A stretch of DNA of 64,000 bases from Cryoendolithus antarcticus (lineage: Eukaryota; Ascomycota; Dothideomycetes; Cladosporiales; Cladosporiaceae), in contig NAJO01000077.1 in the NCBI GenBank assembly GCA_002077065.1, forward strand, positions 56,737 to 120,736. Reading direction: 5' to 3'. The notes under the pieces were generated by a model. The model saw nothing but the letters and a program-made list of their open reading frames with translations. It was not told the DNA's origin and made no database searches. The stretch's first letter is position 1. Each line of letters starts with the position of its first letter. The position numbers were made by a program, and so were the translations under genes. Positions 10,917 to 23,152 of the stretch are shown here, piece after piece.

Positions 10917-13900
10917 ATGCACGCTGCGTCTCGACAGCGATCACCGTCAGTAGATTCACGCCACAATCCGCAATCATCTCCTCAAGGACAAAACCTGGGC
11001 GGGCCGGCGCATAGCGTGGCTGGCTATAACGAGACCGGCAACTTGCTGTATCCGCCAGCCGGCGGCAGCTCACCCTACCCTTCATTGTCTGCATCTTCGC
11101 AGCACCTGGGTCCGGTTAGACCGCGAGCTCATACATATGCGGAGTCTTCCATCATGCAGCACCAGCAAGCGGGCCAGCAGCAGGATGGGTACCGGAGTAG
11201 GACACCGGCGACGCCGGCACAGCAGAGTCAGTACCAGCATCCACAAGCTCAGAGAGCCGGACAGGGCTTTGTGCCCCCTCCGCCACCTCTGCAGCACGCT
11301 CAGCCTGTAGGGCAGCAAGGCCAGTTCATTCCGCCCCCTCCACCTCGGTTGCCGACCAGTGCAGTGCAGCCACATGGCACTTGGATTCCCGGTCCTCCCA
11401 GTCAACCTCAGACGTACTGGAACGCTAATAGGCAGCCGACGTATCCGCCTCCTCAGATTCAAGCTCCGCGCGAGCAGAAGCCATACAACCCGGGAGCATA
11501 CAGTGGGCAGTACATGACTGACTATGTTCCAAACTTCAACTTGGCCGAGGATCCCAATCGCCCATTAACGTCGGCGACATACGTCCCTGGAGGAGATACA
11601 TTCGGACCTGGCGTGGGCATACCTGGACTGAATCTTTACAATGATCATCTGCAAGCACCAGTTGCTCGTCCCAATCTTCCGCAGCAGAATAGCTACAGAA
11701 ATGGAGCGTCGGGTGACTTCAGTGCGGGCTACGACACGAACAGCTACCAGACACAGCGATCTTATGGAAATGACGGCCACACAAGTCAGCCCGACTACGG
11801 TCGCCCAACGGTGAACACTTACCATCAGACCCAGCCCACGCCACCACCACAGCCACAGGCACAGCCGCCTCCACTGCCATCGAACTACCCACCACCGACA
11901 CCTACTTCCAGGCAGAAGACATTGATTCTGCCTGCCAAGGAAACCCAGGAACACTCGTCTCCAGCCCAGGAGACAAGCAGAAACACTTTCAGTCATGTGC
12001 CGCCAAGTCAGCTGCAAAGCAGTGAGACATCAAGCAATCGCGAGCACTCGTCTTCTGGTGAGCACCCAGGAAGTCCATCCGATCAGCACTGGCCAAAGGA
12101 GCGTGTGGCTATCTGGCTTGCTGCACACAACTTCTCCCGCGAGTGGCAAGCAGCATTCGAGCATCTGCAAGTTCATGGTGCCCTGTTCCTCGACATTGGC
12201 AGACGAAGCGGTGTTGGCGGAAATCGCAACATCGGATTTATGCCACAGACTGTCTTGCCGCAGGTAGCTAGGGAGTGCACAGCAAATGGCGTCGTCTGGG
12301 ACCAGGCAAAGGAGCGCGAGGAGGGCAAGCGCATCCGCAGGTTAATCAAGGATGTTATCGCCACTGGTGGAGCTGCTAGCACGCCTGCCACTGCTGGTAC
12401 GAGTAGTACGAGCACGGCTAGCTTGCCTTTCCGAGGTCATGCGCGGCGTGAGAGCAGCCAATTCGTACACAACACGAGTGCTGGGACCGAGGGTGGTGTG
12501 GAGAACAGTCCGAATTTATCGCGGCCGGAGAACAATCTTCAAGGGTCTACACCATCGACAGCTGGCGGTACAGGTGATGACTCGCCAGGCAGGACTATGC
12601 CTCCATCGATTGCGCAAAGGCGGTACTCTGGCCAGCGATCAGTCACGCTGGACTCGTACGGTCTCGCTGCGAACGAGACTGGACGTTCCGCTGCGTCTCA
12701 GTCAGCGCTCGCCTCGATCAGCGATGTGCCAAAACGACACTCGCCCAGCGCGTCTGCTGAGCTTTCTTCGGCCAACGGAGCGAAGGGCTACTCGTACTCT
12801 CCATCACAAAGTCCCGGTCTGGCGAATGCACGACTTGTCGACAACAACGGGAGCAGCAGATACTACGGAGGTCATCTTCGCAGCGGCAGCTCCCAGAGCA
12901 ATGTTCCCACCGTTCCTTCGAACCTTTCGCCTGGCCCAGGCAAGCAGAGTGCGACGCCTAGCAATCGCGACAGTGACAGCATGTTTGCAAAACCAATGCC
13001 ACAGGATGCTTCTGCAAGACGGCATGGAACGGACGGCTACAGGCCACAGCCGACTGATAGCAGTGTCCGCCAGCCCAGCCAGGAGACACCTGCTTCTGCC
13101 AAGGAGCACAGGGGTTTCTTGGAGAAGTTCAGGCGCAAGAAGAAGGACGATATGCATCCGAGTCCAGACGAGGAACAGTCACCGGCATCACCCCAAGCTA
13201 CGCGACAAGCCCCTTACGGCAGAGCTGCGAACGCTTCATCCGATGTGAGCCTTGATAGACCGGCGAGTCGGAAGAGTGGACATAACAGTATGGAGGGTAG
13301 CGAGGTGCCGCCCATGCCTATACGAGGTCGACCTACTGCTCGTGAAGACGACAAAAAGTTCATCTTTGTCACACCAGATGGCTGGAATTATCGGCTCATC
13401 GACATCACCGATCTTGAGACTGCTGATCAACTACGCACTGTCATCTGCTTCAACCTGGGCATACCGGACACATCGGAAGTCGAGATACATATGACTGGAC
13501 CTGGGAAGACTGAGCATGACGAACCCCTGAACGACAAGTCACTCATGGATGCGGGCTCGCGGATAGCTGATCCCTCGGCAAGTCTCAAGCTGTTCGTTCA
13601 AGGACCGGATAGTCTGGGTCAGCCGCCGCAGAGTTCCGGTCTCGGCTTGCACATGGCTAGTAGTCCATTCGGACAGGCAGCGTTTGGCAACAAGCCTATG
13701 GACGAGGCGACGTACGCTAGATTGGAAAGAGGCATGACTTCGCCTACGACATCTACAATGCGATCTGGCGAAAGCACACTCGTGCCAGACAAGTTGCGGA
13801 ACTTACAAAGCCTGCAGAAGGATATAGATACAGTCGATAGCGATGCTGCGAAAGTCGGTCAACAGGAAGATATGCTGCAGCATGATTTCGCATCACTGCC

Positions 13901-16810
13901 AGAAGCCGAAAGACTGGCATTACTCGAAGCCAAAGCGGAAGAGCACCGCAAGGAGACCGAACGCAAGCAGAAGGCCTACCTCGATCGAAGACGAAACCAG
14001 CTCTCCCATGAGGGCGGCAAGCGTGTTCATGACTTTGACAACCCGCGGAATTCACCATATGGGCCCGAGCGGCCACCGTCAGGCGAGACACAGGACCCAG
14101 ACAGGAAGAGTGACATTCTTGTGCCCATGCGGAAAGCACCGCCTGTGCCTGAGCCAACCAGCACACTTGTCAAGGCGAATTCGCTTACCAAGAAGCAAGC
14201 TCCGAATGCTCGCACATCCTGGCCAAATCGCAAAGAAGAGCCTTGGAAGCGCATCTCGAGCGGCAGTATACCTGAGGAAGAAGGTAAGCGGCCTGCAAGT
14301 CGCGGTATCGGCGCTGCTCTCGCTGGTGCTGGTAAAGTTGGTGGTATGTTCGGCGTTCCTAACAGTGCACCGGCCACGTCTTCCGGCCTGCAGAAGTCAT
14401 CTACTGCGCCTGAATTGCTGGAGCATGCTCCCAATTCGACTGCAAGATCACTCGCAGGCGTGGACTTTAATCGACAGCTTTCCGGTCGACAGCAAAGTCC
14501 GAGCAGCCCTTTCACGATGTCGAAAGGTGGGCAGAGTTTCAAGATTCCAGAGTACGACGAGGTCGAGGAGAAAGACGAGGACACGCTGCGTGCTAGCCAG
14601 CAACGGCCTAATCTCACTCTGCGAACGCCTTCGAATGCAGCTCTTACCAAGGTCAAGCAGCAGGGTGCGCAACAGAGCTCTTCACGCAGTCCAGACGTCA
14701 GTCCAAGTACAGCACACCCGCCTGGTAAGCTCAATCGCTTGTCTAGTCGTAGAAGCTATGGGCCGAGCTTCCATCTACCGGACAAGCCTGTGCAATTTGC
14801 AACATCGCCTGCTATGGGCGCCGTGCCGGACGATTCGGACGAAGACTCGGATGATGGATTGTTCGCGATCCCATTGGCCAGTCAGAAGGCGAAAATGGCT
14901 GCTTCTAAGTCGAATGCCAAGGTGCAGCAGGTACTGGGCATCTCGCAGAGCGAGTCGCAAAGTGCTAGCAGGAGTCCGAGTAGACCTGATCTCAAGCTTA
15001 AGACGAGCAGAGCCAATGTCCGATTTGCTGCCAATCCTCCCCCGGAAGAGAAGCCGAATGATGCTATCGACATGGAACGACATGTACCTGCCTCAGCCGC
15101 TAGCACACAGTGGTCAGCCGAGTCTCCCGATGAGTCTTCTCGCTTCGGCCGGCGCGAGAGCTTCGCGTCAGATGTCTGGGCTAACCGTCCACCCGCTGAG
15201 GCACTTGTCGAGCACCTCGACGAGTTCTTCCCGAACGTCGATCTCGATCAGCCAATGGTTGATCCGGACGAGAACAGCGAAAGTGCTACGGCGACGGAGA
15301 AGAGCTTGCTATCAGCTAAGAGCTCGAATGCAGACCTCGGCTCCTCCATCAGTCGTAGCATCACGCCACTGTCAAGTGCTGATGAGAATGATACTCTCGG
15401 TAGTAATGAGAGTACGCTCAAGCGCTCTGATCAGTTGCCATCTGTCGCAGTGCGCAATGTGCGCAAGTCGGGCGGCTTGGGCAGGACGAAGAGCATCCGT
15501 GAAGTGGTCAAAGGCGCCTACCAGATGGAAGGCCGACAGCAGCAAGTCTCGACCTCTTCCTACGCCTCGAGCCGAGCCAGCAACGGCGCACCGGCGGTTA
15601 ATCCACTACTCAACCGCGTCAGCACTCTCCGAGCAGGCGGGAGTGATATTGTCCGCCGCAAGAGCACCAAAATGTTCGGCGCCCGCATCGAGCAGGTCAA
15701 GCCGTCCCGTGGCAGCCGGCTGATAAGCCTTGAGACCATCCCCCAAGACACCCTTCCTCCCTCATCAGTACAGCACATGAAGCAACAGCACCCCGAGCGC
15801 CAGCCCACTTTCAAATGGATGCGCGGTCAGCTCATCGGCAAAGGCACCTTCGGCCGTGTCTACCTTGGCATGAACACCACGACTGGTGAGCTTCTCGCAG
15901 TGAAACAGGTCGAAGTAAATCCCAAAGCCCAGAACGCCGACCCAGCCAAGATCCGCGATATGGTGAAAGCTCTTGACCTGGAAATCGACACGATGCAGCA
16001 CTTGGACCACGTGAACATCGTCCAATACCTCGGCTGCGAGAAAAAGGAATTCAGCATTTCCATCTTCCTCGAGTACATCTCTGGTGGCAGTGTCGGCTCC
16101 TGTCTCCGCAAGCACGGCAAATTCGAAGAATCTGTCGTCTCCTCTCTAACCCGCCAAACGCTCTGCGGACTAGCCTATCTCCACGGCCAGGGGATCTTGC
16201 ACAGAGATCTGAAGTCCGACAACATACTGCTAGATCTCGACGGCACGTGCAAGATCTCCGATTTCGGCATCTCGAAACGCAGCGCAGACCCTTACATCAA
16301 CGACGCCTCGAACAGTATGCAAGGGTCGGTTTTCTGGATGGCACCAGAAGTCATTCGCGCGACGCAGAGCCAGGCGCACATGGTCGGTGCGGCGCCCGAG
16401 ACGCTGCTAAACCAGGGCTACAGCGCGAAAGTGGATATCTGGAGTCTCGGCTGCGTGGTACTAGAGATGTTCGCTGGCCGCAGGCCGTGGTCGAAGGAAG
16501 AGGCAATCGGTGCAATCTACAAGCTTGGCTCGTTGAACCAGGCGCCGCCGATTCCCGACGACGTTTCGACTGTCGTCGGGCTCGGGGCGCTGAGCTTCAT
16601 GTACGATTGCTTCACCATGTACGTCCCCTTCCCTTGCCTTGCCAGACTCTCTCTCTCCCCCGTCCCCCCGTCCCTACTGACTTCCTTCGCAGTGATCCTG
16701 CCGAACGCCCCACGGCCGAGACCCTGCTCCGCGCTCCCTTCACGCAACCAGATCACCACTATAATTTTCTCGACACGGCGCTGTATGCGAAGATCCGCGG
16801 GGCGTTCTAG
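10917..16810 (+). CDS. BCK1: Bck1-type MAP kinase kinase kinase of the cell wall integrity pathway, 1939 aa
   Basis: Serine/threonine kinase between Pkc1 and the Mkk/Slt2 modules. Exons are 10917-16618 and 16693-16810; the 74-bp intron has donor GTACGT, branch TACTGAC and acceptor TCGCAG. After splicing the frame gives FTIDPAERPTAETLLRAPF, the expected kinase C-lobe end. Residues 1-380 are Pro/Gln-rich. A SAM-like helical domain lies at ~391-478 (WPKERVAIWLAAHNFSREW). An RA/ubiquitin-like fold lies at ~813-900 (KFIFVTPDGWNYRLIDITD). A long Ser-rich linker follows, and the kinase is at ~1631-1930: GKGTFGRVY glycine loop, LAVKQVE lysine, HRDLKSDN catalytic loop (~1761), DFG (~1781), WMAPEV. All catalytic residues are present. 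The start at 10917 follows an upstream stop and is the first usable ATG. Confidence 0.92.
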
Positions 16811-17456
16811 GTGCTCGCCTCGCGCGCTGACTCGCACAACACGCTGCCGGAACTAATCTTGGATCCTGGGACGCTTGGGTGGGGATCAAGGGTGCCGGGG
16901 GAAGCGGAACGAAGAGGGAGAAGGTACGAGAGAGGGTGTGAGATGGCGAGTCAGGAGTTGGAACTTGGGGCGAGGGTCGGGTGGGTGCCGGAGTTGCCTG
17001 TGCTTGCTGGCTCTGGAACTTAGGAGGACTTGGAGGCTGTGAGAGCGTTGGCGCTCAGCCCGCCTGCTGTTTGGAGGCTCAGAGCTGACGACAGGAGGGC
17101 AAAGTGGAGCTGGGAGAGCTGAGATGATCAATCGATCAATGCCTTTGTTGTTGAGCGCGGACGGATTAATGGCGACGGGAAGGCTTGTGCAGGCCGACAT
17201 GGCTTACGCATTGTTCGAGACGGGGATGTAGCTTTAGCGACGGCGTTATGCCAGCGATGGATTTTCACGGCACGTACGACGACAGGGACGCAAGTGTATG
17301 ACAGACGGACGGACGGCTGCTAGGAACGAAATAACTTGCTCAGGGATTCGATTCCTACACCTACTTCTCTCCACCTATCCCAATGCCTAGTCTGCTCTCC
17401 TCTACCCACCTATTTTGTACACACTCCCCACCTCCTCTCCTCACCCTCAGCCCGTC
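16811..17456. other. Intergenic, convergent 3' ends of BCK1 and KGD2
   Basis: 646 bp, GC-rich near BCK1 and pyrimidine-rich near KGD2. No gene or repeat recognised. Confidence 0.6.
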
Positions 17457-17685
17457 CTAAGCGAACAACATCTTCCTCGGATCCTCAATCATCTCCTTGA
17501 TCTTCACCAAGAACGTCACCGCCTCCCGTCCATCCAACAACCGATGATCGTACGTCAGCGCCAGATACATCATAGGTCTGATGACAATCTCGCCCTTCAC
17601 CACAACAGGCTTGTCCTTGATAGCGTGGAGACCTAGCACGGCGGTTTGGGGGAGATTGATGATGGGGGTTCCCATTAGCGAGCCA

Positions 17686-17721
<36 letters not shown>

Positions 17722-19054
17722 GCCATGTCTTCGATTGTGAGTTTAGAGTCGCGGGCCTGTTGTCACGGGTGTTAGTATGTCTGCGCTGGGCCTAGTAGCT
17801 TACGGGCATGAGAGAAAGCGGGGGCGCCTTACCTTCTTGCCCAGATTCGCGATCTCCCTCTCAATGCCAACCATATCCAGTTGCTCCGCGTTCCGGACGA
17901 TAGGAGTAACAAGCCCTTTCTCCGTCGCCACCGCAATACTTATATCCACATAATCCCTATACACAATCGTGTCCCCACTGCCCTCTCCCTCAATACTAGC
18001 ATTCACAGCTGGAATCTCCTTCATGGCCAGTATCGCAGCTTTGCTGAACGCGCTCATGAAACCGAGCTTCACGCCAGTCTTCTTGAGGATCTCATCCTTG
18101 TACAACGAGCGCATGTTCATCAGTGCGCTCATGTCGACTTCGTTGAACGTTGTGAGGGATGCGGCGGTGTTCTGAGATTGCTTTAGGCGTTCGGCGATGC
18201 GGAGGCGCATGCGGTTCATCTTTACACGCCGTTCTTCGCGGGCTCCGGGGGCGGCGGGTTTGGGAGATTCGGAGGTGGAGGGTTTTGGCGAGGGTGCTGG
18301 TTTGGGGGCGGGTTTCGAGGCTTCTTGGGCAGGTTTGGGCGCGGGTTTCGAGGGCTCGGGGGTGGACTCCTGCTTTGGGGGTGGGCTGGACTTTGCCTGC
18401 TCTGTCTGGCCTTGCGGTTGGGATGACGTTTCCTGCGCGCTCGAGGCTGGGGAGTCGGGCTCGCTCTTTGCTTTCTGGGCGCCGCCTTCGGGTGCTGGGC
18501 CGCCTGTCTCGAGCTTGACGAGGTCTTGACCGACTGTTACCGTGTCCTCCTCGTTCGCGAGGAACTCCTTGATCGCGCCTGCCGCTGGGGCGTTGACGGC
18601 GACATCGATCTTGTCCGTCTCGATCGTGGCGATCTCCTCGTCCAGCTCTACGTAGTCGCCAACTTGCTTCGAGAATTGCTTGAGGGTACCTTCCGAGATG
18701 GACTCTGCCATTTCTGGCACTTTAACGATCTGCTCATCTGTGCTCTATGTTAGCTTTAGACTTGGCAATCGTGGCTTCACAATCAGCTCTACCATTGAAG
18801 CGGCGTGTCAGGCTGAATTGCCTTGTTTGATATGCTGGCGAGCTTTGTCTGTCGCAGGTTTAGTCCACGAGCTCATATCTGCCTCATCTCTCGCACACTC
18901 ACTGCGACTCTAGGGCGGTGTATGAGGTCCTCCATGCTCTTGACGCGTGAGCAATCCCTCGAGTACTGCTAAGTGGTATCGACGTCCTAGCTAGCGGTAA
19001 CGAGCGGAGGAGAGGTTGCTGGCCAGCCAGACGGCGGAGGCATTGCGAGCGCAT
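17457..19054 (-). CDS. KGD2: Dihydrolipoamide succinyltransferase, E2 of the 2-oxoglutarate dehydrogenase complex, 470 aa
   Basis: Mitochondrial E2 subunit transferring succinyl groups from lipoate to CoA in the citric acid cycle. Four exons (minus): 19054-18903, 18848-18793, 18737-17833 and 17756-17457. Phases 2, 1 and 0 join perfectly across introns of 54, 55 and 76 bp. Exons 1-2 encode a mitochondrial presequence ([23 protein letters not shown]..., Arg/Ser-rich, no acidic residues at first). The lipoyl domain starts at ~residue 71 ([16 protein letters not shown]) with the lipoyl lysine in ETDKIDV (~K112). A Pro/Ala/Lys-rich swinging arm follows at ~150-240. The catalytic domain runs to the end, with the active site YDHRLLDG (H442, D446). 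No E3-binding domain, as normal for this E2. An in-frame ATG at 19105 is an alternative start. Confidence 0.93.
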
Positions 19055-19524
19055 CACGGGTTGACAAAGGGCGCACAGCCGGACGTAGGACCTCTCAGCT
19101 CCCACTATGCTCTAGATGTTGCCGCAAAGGCTTGAGAGGGAGTTGCCAAAGAGCGTTACGGCGTGAAAGTTGGTGTTTGTATGTCCAATATGCCTGCCCT
19201 GTTCCCAATAGCTGAAGCTCCTCCGAGTCGGCCCGAAGATCCCGAGTCAGGTCCACGATGCTTGCAGTGCAAAAGACCTCCGTGAAGATTCTCATCTCAC
19301 ACTTGCCAGCCCAGTGGATGTCTAGCATCGCTTCTTTTGCGGGCCAACCTCCTTTACAGTAGAGGCAATGAAATCCTCCATCTCAATGAGCGCCGTGTAA
19401 TTTTGTACAGCTATCCTTCCTGCCGCACGCCGCCGCCCACACGAAAAAAGCGCCACCGAACTGCTTGCAAAGCGCACAGCACACAGGGGTGTTTCGAGCT
19501 TCAATAGTTCGTAGCGAGCATCAC
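19055..19524. promoter_or_regulatory. KGD2 upstream region
   Basis: 470 bp between the stop of the BTB-like gene and the KGD2 start, both on the minus strand; it must contain the KGD2 promoter. No specific motif was identified. Confidence 0.4.
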
Positions 19525-21804
19525 TCAAGTCACCGCGTTGGCGATGCCGTTCGCAGTGACCGCAGTAGCACCCTCGCTCGTCCACTTCCTGACAATCCTC
19601 ACACCTGCGCCTCCGCTACGTTTCTTAACACTCTCCTCCCACTGTAGCTCGAGGCTGTTCTGCGAGAGATCCGTTGCATCCAGCGCGTTCGACCGTCGGG
19701 ACTCTCGCTCCTTGACGATACCGTTGGCCAGCTTCCTCGTGCCATCGCCACCAAGCCTTTCGAACAGATGAGGATGATCGAACACTGCCCTCAGCAGCTG
19801 GAACGGTAGACTGAGCAGTATTGACGAGATCGCGGTATTCACACGGCCCTGGACCTGAGAGGGCTCAAGCGGGAGCTCGCCAAAGCGTATCTTCGAAAGG
19901 CGCGGGTCAGAGCTACGATTAGACTTGTGCTTGGACGCTTGTGCAGGCGTCGGGTCCAGCGCTGATGCCGTCGACGGCGATGGCAAATCTGAGACAGACG
20001 GTATGGACGACGCTGAAGGGTCCAGAATCAGGGACTGCGGTATAGAGAATACGGTGAAGTTGACTACATGACGCAGTAGTTCTGTGGCGTAGGGATCATG
20101 TATTGGTGTTGAGCTTGTGGTTGGATGTGTGGTCGTAGCTTCGGTACCTTCGACTTCGGCATCCCACACTGGCGAGAGGCCACCCTCGAGTGCGAAGGTA
20201 AGACAAGTCGGAAGAGTCTCCCAGGTGAAGATGGTTGTGGCGATCTCAACGCCACGGACCGCTGGTACGTGGAGCTGGAGCCAGGCACTTGTGGCGATAT
20301 ATCGCAGTACATGCTGCATGCGAGTATCAGGAGAGAGAGGTGGCAGATTGTGATTTTGTGATTGGCGAACACGCCAGTCAAACTGCATGAGTGGCCCGCC
20401 GTACACATACTTTATGCATTCGTTAAGCGCATTTAGTGTGACATAAGCGCCAGGTAAACTGATAGACACTTGTGTCTTCAGATGCGCCGCAGCAGGGTCA
20501 TTGCTGTCGAGTATGAGTTGCAGCATCGTCGGGCTTCGAGCGAGGATGAGCTTGTGAGCATCGAGGTAGGATCGGCTGCCATCGATGTCCTGAACGATCT
20601 GCAGATGGCAATCCGACAAGGCTGGATTGCCGTACTGTGACGTGATGTGATCACGTAGCTGCTGAGCGTTATCGATGTCGAGGCTGTAGTCCGGATATGG
20701 TTGGGCTTGAGCCGACATCCCTCTGTACATGTTTGGTTGGGGATACGGTGCGTGGCTGGCGTAATGGCTGCTCGATTCAAAGTTGGCTGACGTTGTTCCA
20801 TTGGCATTACTTTCGGTACTTGCGCGCAGCTCGTACGCGCCAGAACTGCTCTTAGCAGTAGCGGAAGTTGGTGAGGCTGTCTGCGAATGTGACGCGTGGC
20901 CATTAGGTATTTTGGAGCCTCCTGACGCAGCGAAATCGCGTTGCGGGTAGCGGAAGTTGTTAGCATACGCATGCAAGCCCGGTGGAAGATGTCGACGGAC
21001 GGCGGCTTGCTCTTGATGTTGAGACGACTGCGATTGGTGGTGTACTGGGTGTGAACTGCTGTGCAACTCAGAGGATTCGAGAGGATGTGATGGCGCAGTA
21101 TAGACTGGTGGCTGTATTGTATGCGCGTCAGCTTGAAGCGATGGGTTTGTGGCTTCAGATCCGGCTGATTGTGAAGGGGCGGGTGACGAGGTGGTCGAGT
21201 CTACACCTCCAAAAACAATGCTTGCCGTGCTCGGCCGCGTGAAATGCGATTGAGGAATGAAGACTTGTGAATTGCGATTCAGACGTGAGGATGAAGTGGC
21301 AGAGTGTGGCGTATGCGCTCCAGCGGAGGGAACGAACTCGGGCGGGAGCTCTGTTCGTATGGCTGTGGGCTTGCGCGCCGAGGGCGAAGAGCTCGAATTT
21401 CCTGCTCCTGGCGTGACCTGTGGAGGCGAGGAGGGCACGGTAGGCTCATCTTGTGACTCGTTTGTAGACGCACCATTAGTTAGTGGTCTGCGTGCGCTTC
21501 CCTGAGTCGCGGGTACTTCTGCTCGTGGTGTGGACGCTTTCGTAGCGGTCGGAGGCTCGACTGGCGTAGCGCCGTTCCTGTCCTCCCGGGAACATGCTGA
21601 CCCATTCACCTCCTCTGCAGCTTTCGCCTCGGGCTTTGAGACCTCAGTGCCTTGTGGTGTGCTCGGCTTAGACGTCGGAGCTGGCTTCGGTCCCCGCGGC
21701 CGACTCAACGGCAATGGTATGGCTACTCGACGCGGCGCCTGCTGAGATGGCTTGCGAGCATGCGTCGCATCTGGTGCGGCGCTCGCCGCGTTGTTCGGTG
21801 TCAT
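19525..21804 (-). CDS. BTB/POZ-like domain protein of unknown function, 759 aa
   Basis: Single exon, 760 codons, ATG at 21804. Residues 1-370 are disordered and rich in S, P, T and H (PLPLSRPRGPKPAPTSKP and many Ser/Gln stretches). A BTB-like fold is suggested at ~375-500: SDCHLQIVQDIDGSRSYLDAHKLILARSPTMLQLIL has the D-x-H-K-x-x-L-x-x-S-P-x-x pattern of BTB proteins, then a second helical block AWLQLHVPAVRGVEI. The C-terminal third (LPFQLLRAVFDHPHLFERLGGDGTRKLANGIVKERESRR) is helical and Ser-rich between. BTB domains mediate dimerisation and often recruit Cul3 ligases, but this protein's role is unknown. I recognise it only as a filamentous-ascomycete hypothetical. Confidence 0.75.
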   Translation of the reverse strand: MTPNNAASAAPDATHARKPSQQAPRRVAIPLPLSRPRGPKPAPTSKPSTPQGTEVSKPEAKAAEEVNGSACSREDRNGATPVEPPTATKASTPRAEVPATQGSARRPLTNGASTNESQDEPTVPSSPPQVTPGAGNSSSSPSARKPTAIRTELPPEFVPSAGAHTPHSATSSSRLNRNSQVFIPQSHFTRPSTASIVFGGVDSTTSSPAPSQSAGSEATNPSLQADAHTIQPPVYTAPSHPLESSELHSSSHPVHHQSQSSQHQEQAAVRRHLPPGLHAYANNFRYPQRDFAASGGSKIPNGHASHSQTASPTSATAKSSSGAYELRASTESNANGTTSANFESSSHYASHAPYPQPNMYRGMSAQAQPYPDYSLDIDNAQQLRDHITSQYGNPALSDCHLQIVQDIDGSRSYLDAHKLILARSPTMLQLILDSNDPAAAHLKTQVSISLPGAYVTLNALNECIKYVYGGPLMQFDWRVRQSQNHNLPPLSPDTRMQHVLRYIATSAWLQLHVPAVRGVEIATTIFTWETLPTCLTFALEGGLSPVWDAEVEGTEATTTHPTTSSTPIHDPYATELLRHVVNFTVFSIPQSLILDPSASSIPSVSDLPSPSTASALDPTPAQASKHKSNRSSDPRLSKIRFGELPLEPSQVQGRVNTAISSILLSLPFQLLRAVFDHPHLFERLGGDGTRKLANGIVKERESRRSNALDATDLSQNSLELQWEESVKKRSGGAGVRIVRKWTSEGATAVTANGIANAVT

Positions 21805-22648
21805 CTCATATCCCCTTCATCCACGCAGCCGGTGTCGTGTGCTAGCGATATGAGTGCCGAACTTTTTTCGCGGGGAGCCAATGGAGCTCCGCCGAGGTCC
21901 TGGTAGTCGATGTATCTTGTTGGACCGTTGTGCGGTATACTGCAGGAAGGATATTGGTAATGAATGCTGGGAGAGATTACGCTGAAAGTCAAGAGGTGGA
22001 GTGTATGTTGGCGAATATGTGCATATGATATGAGCACAGCATGCGTGAGCTCGGCAATGCAGCGTCGTTCGACCAGGATCGTTGAAGGTGGGGAAGTTAG
22101 AAGCTCGGTCCTTGTCACTACCTTACTCAATTGACTTCACTTCTCCATCTCATCTTCCTTCGTCACTGTAATGTTATGCGATCTTATTGGGCATCAGGTA
22201 CTTGAAGAGGCCTGCCACGCTTACAATGATTTATGGGGGTGCAGAGACGTCAGCTCTAAGCGAGATCGTCAGCGAGATCGAGTCTCAGATCGTCTCGCTG
22301 CCACAGAGCATGCCACGAGATCGCCACGGAAGGACTTTTCATGAAGAGTGCTTGCCAATGCTCAGTTGTGATTGTACAAAGTAGCAACGACCAGAGCAAC
22401 CGTCAGCAGGTACAGTAGTAGATACGCTTTCCTTGCTTCCCTTCCCGAGTGCCGCGCCTTCCTCTTGGCTGCACAATGGGTTGTTGATTCTTATCTTTAT
22501 TCGTCCTCACACGGCCTTTGGATCTATCAATCAGAACCTAAGAAGCCCTCAATACGCTATCTGTAAATTCATCAATATTTCAAATCACGTTACAGCATAC
22601 CTACATTCCTCCAACAAACTCACCACACGACAGCAAGGCGAGCCAGCA
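21805..22648. promoter_or_regulatory. Divergent promoter region of the BTB-like gene and the 22.6-kb gene
   Basis: 844 bp between divergent genes. It contains a small inverted repeat CAGCGAGA (22270-22277) / TCTCGCTG (22293-22300), next to a tandem 'GCGAGATCG' duplication. AT-richer sequence with CA/CT-rich leader immediately precedes 22649, as expected of a 5' UTR. Confidence 0.45.
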
Positions 22649-23152
22649 ATGTACCGTCACCAGAACGACAACCATCCATCCTCACAGACCCTAAGACAAC
22701 GACGCAACGCACACTCGACTGAACTTGGCAGCTCCAGTCCCAGTCATGTTCGAGCATCGCTATCGTGGAAGCAGATGCTCGATCTGAGCATCTGCCAACC
22801 GGCTCCGCAGTCCAGTATGCCGGGCAGAGACTTGAGCTGCGTCTCATCCACTGACAATTTTTCAGGCAATCGTTTCGCGATTCTCGCCACCCTCGATCAG
22901 CCAACTACCAAGACCCGCGAATATCATGCCTCTTCGACACGGCGCGCACGCGTCTCGAAGGACGCGAGGAAGCGACGGGACCTCAAGAGAAGCAAGCGAA
23001 GGCTCGACGCGCAGAAGCTGGACGCACAGCTTGGCCATGAGATTAATGAGATTCTCGATGCGATCGAGCAGCGACTGGCGAACGAAACTGACGAACGACT
23101 GCCCATCGAAGTCGAGCCAGATGCACCACGGGTTGTCGAAGAATCGTCATAG
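22649..23152 (+). CDS. Upstream part of a gene of unknown function, ending in TAG in the middle of a longer open frame, 167 aa
   Basis: Starts at the first ATG (22649, MYRHQNDNH...) after a CA-rich leader. The product is polar and Ser-rich, and ends with a strongly basic helix (RRARVSKDARKRRDLKRSKRRLDAQKL, ~residues 98-125, quoted in part) and an acidic helix (HEINEILDAIEQRLANETDERLPIEVEPD). It stops at TAG 23150-23152, but the identical reading frame continues open for another 668 codons to 25159. No convincing splice donor (GTAAGT, GTGAGT or GTATGT) was found in the preceding 250 bp that would remove the stop. Either this is a separate small gene, or the TAG is a nonsense mutation or sequence error in one ~836-residue gene. 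No known domain. Confidence 0.55.
   Translation: MYRHQNDNHPSSQTLRQRRNAHSTELGSSSPSHVRASLSWKQMLDLSICQPAPQSSMPGRDLSCVSSTDNFSGNRFAILATLDQPTTKTREYHASSTRRARVSKDARKRRDLKRSKRRLDAQKLDAQLGHEINEILDAIEQRLANETDERLPIEVEPDAPRVVEESS

Noticed and set aside
13843..15723. 626-codon frame inside BCK1 in another frame
   Set aside because: Shadow of the BCK1 coding sequence (Arg/Ser-rich translation of its codons).
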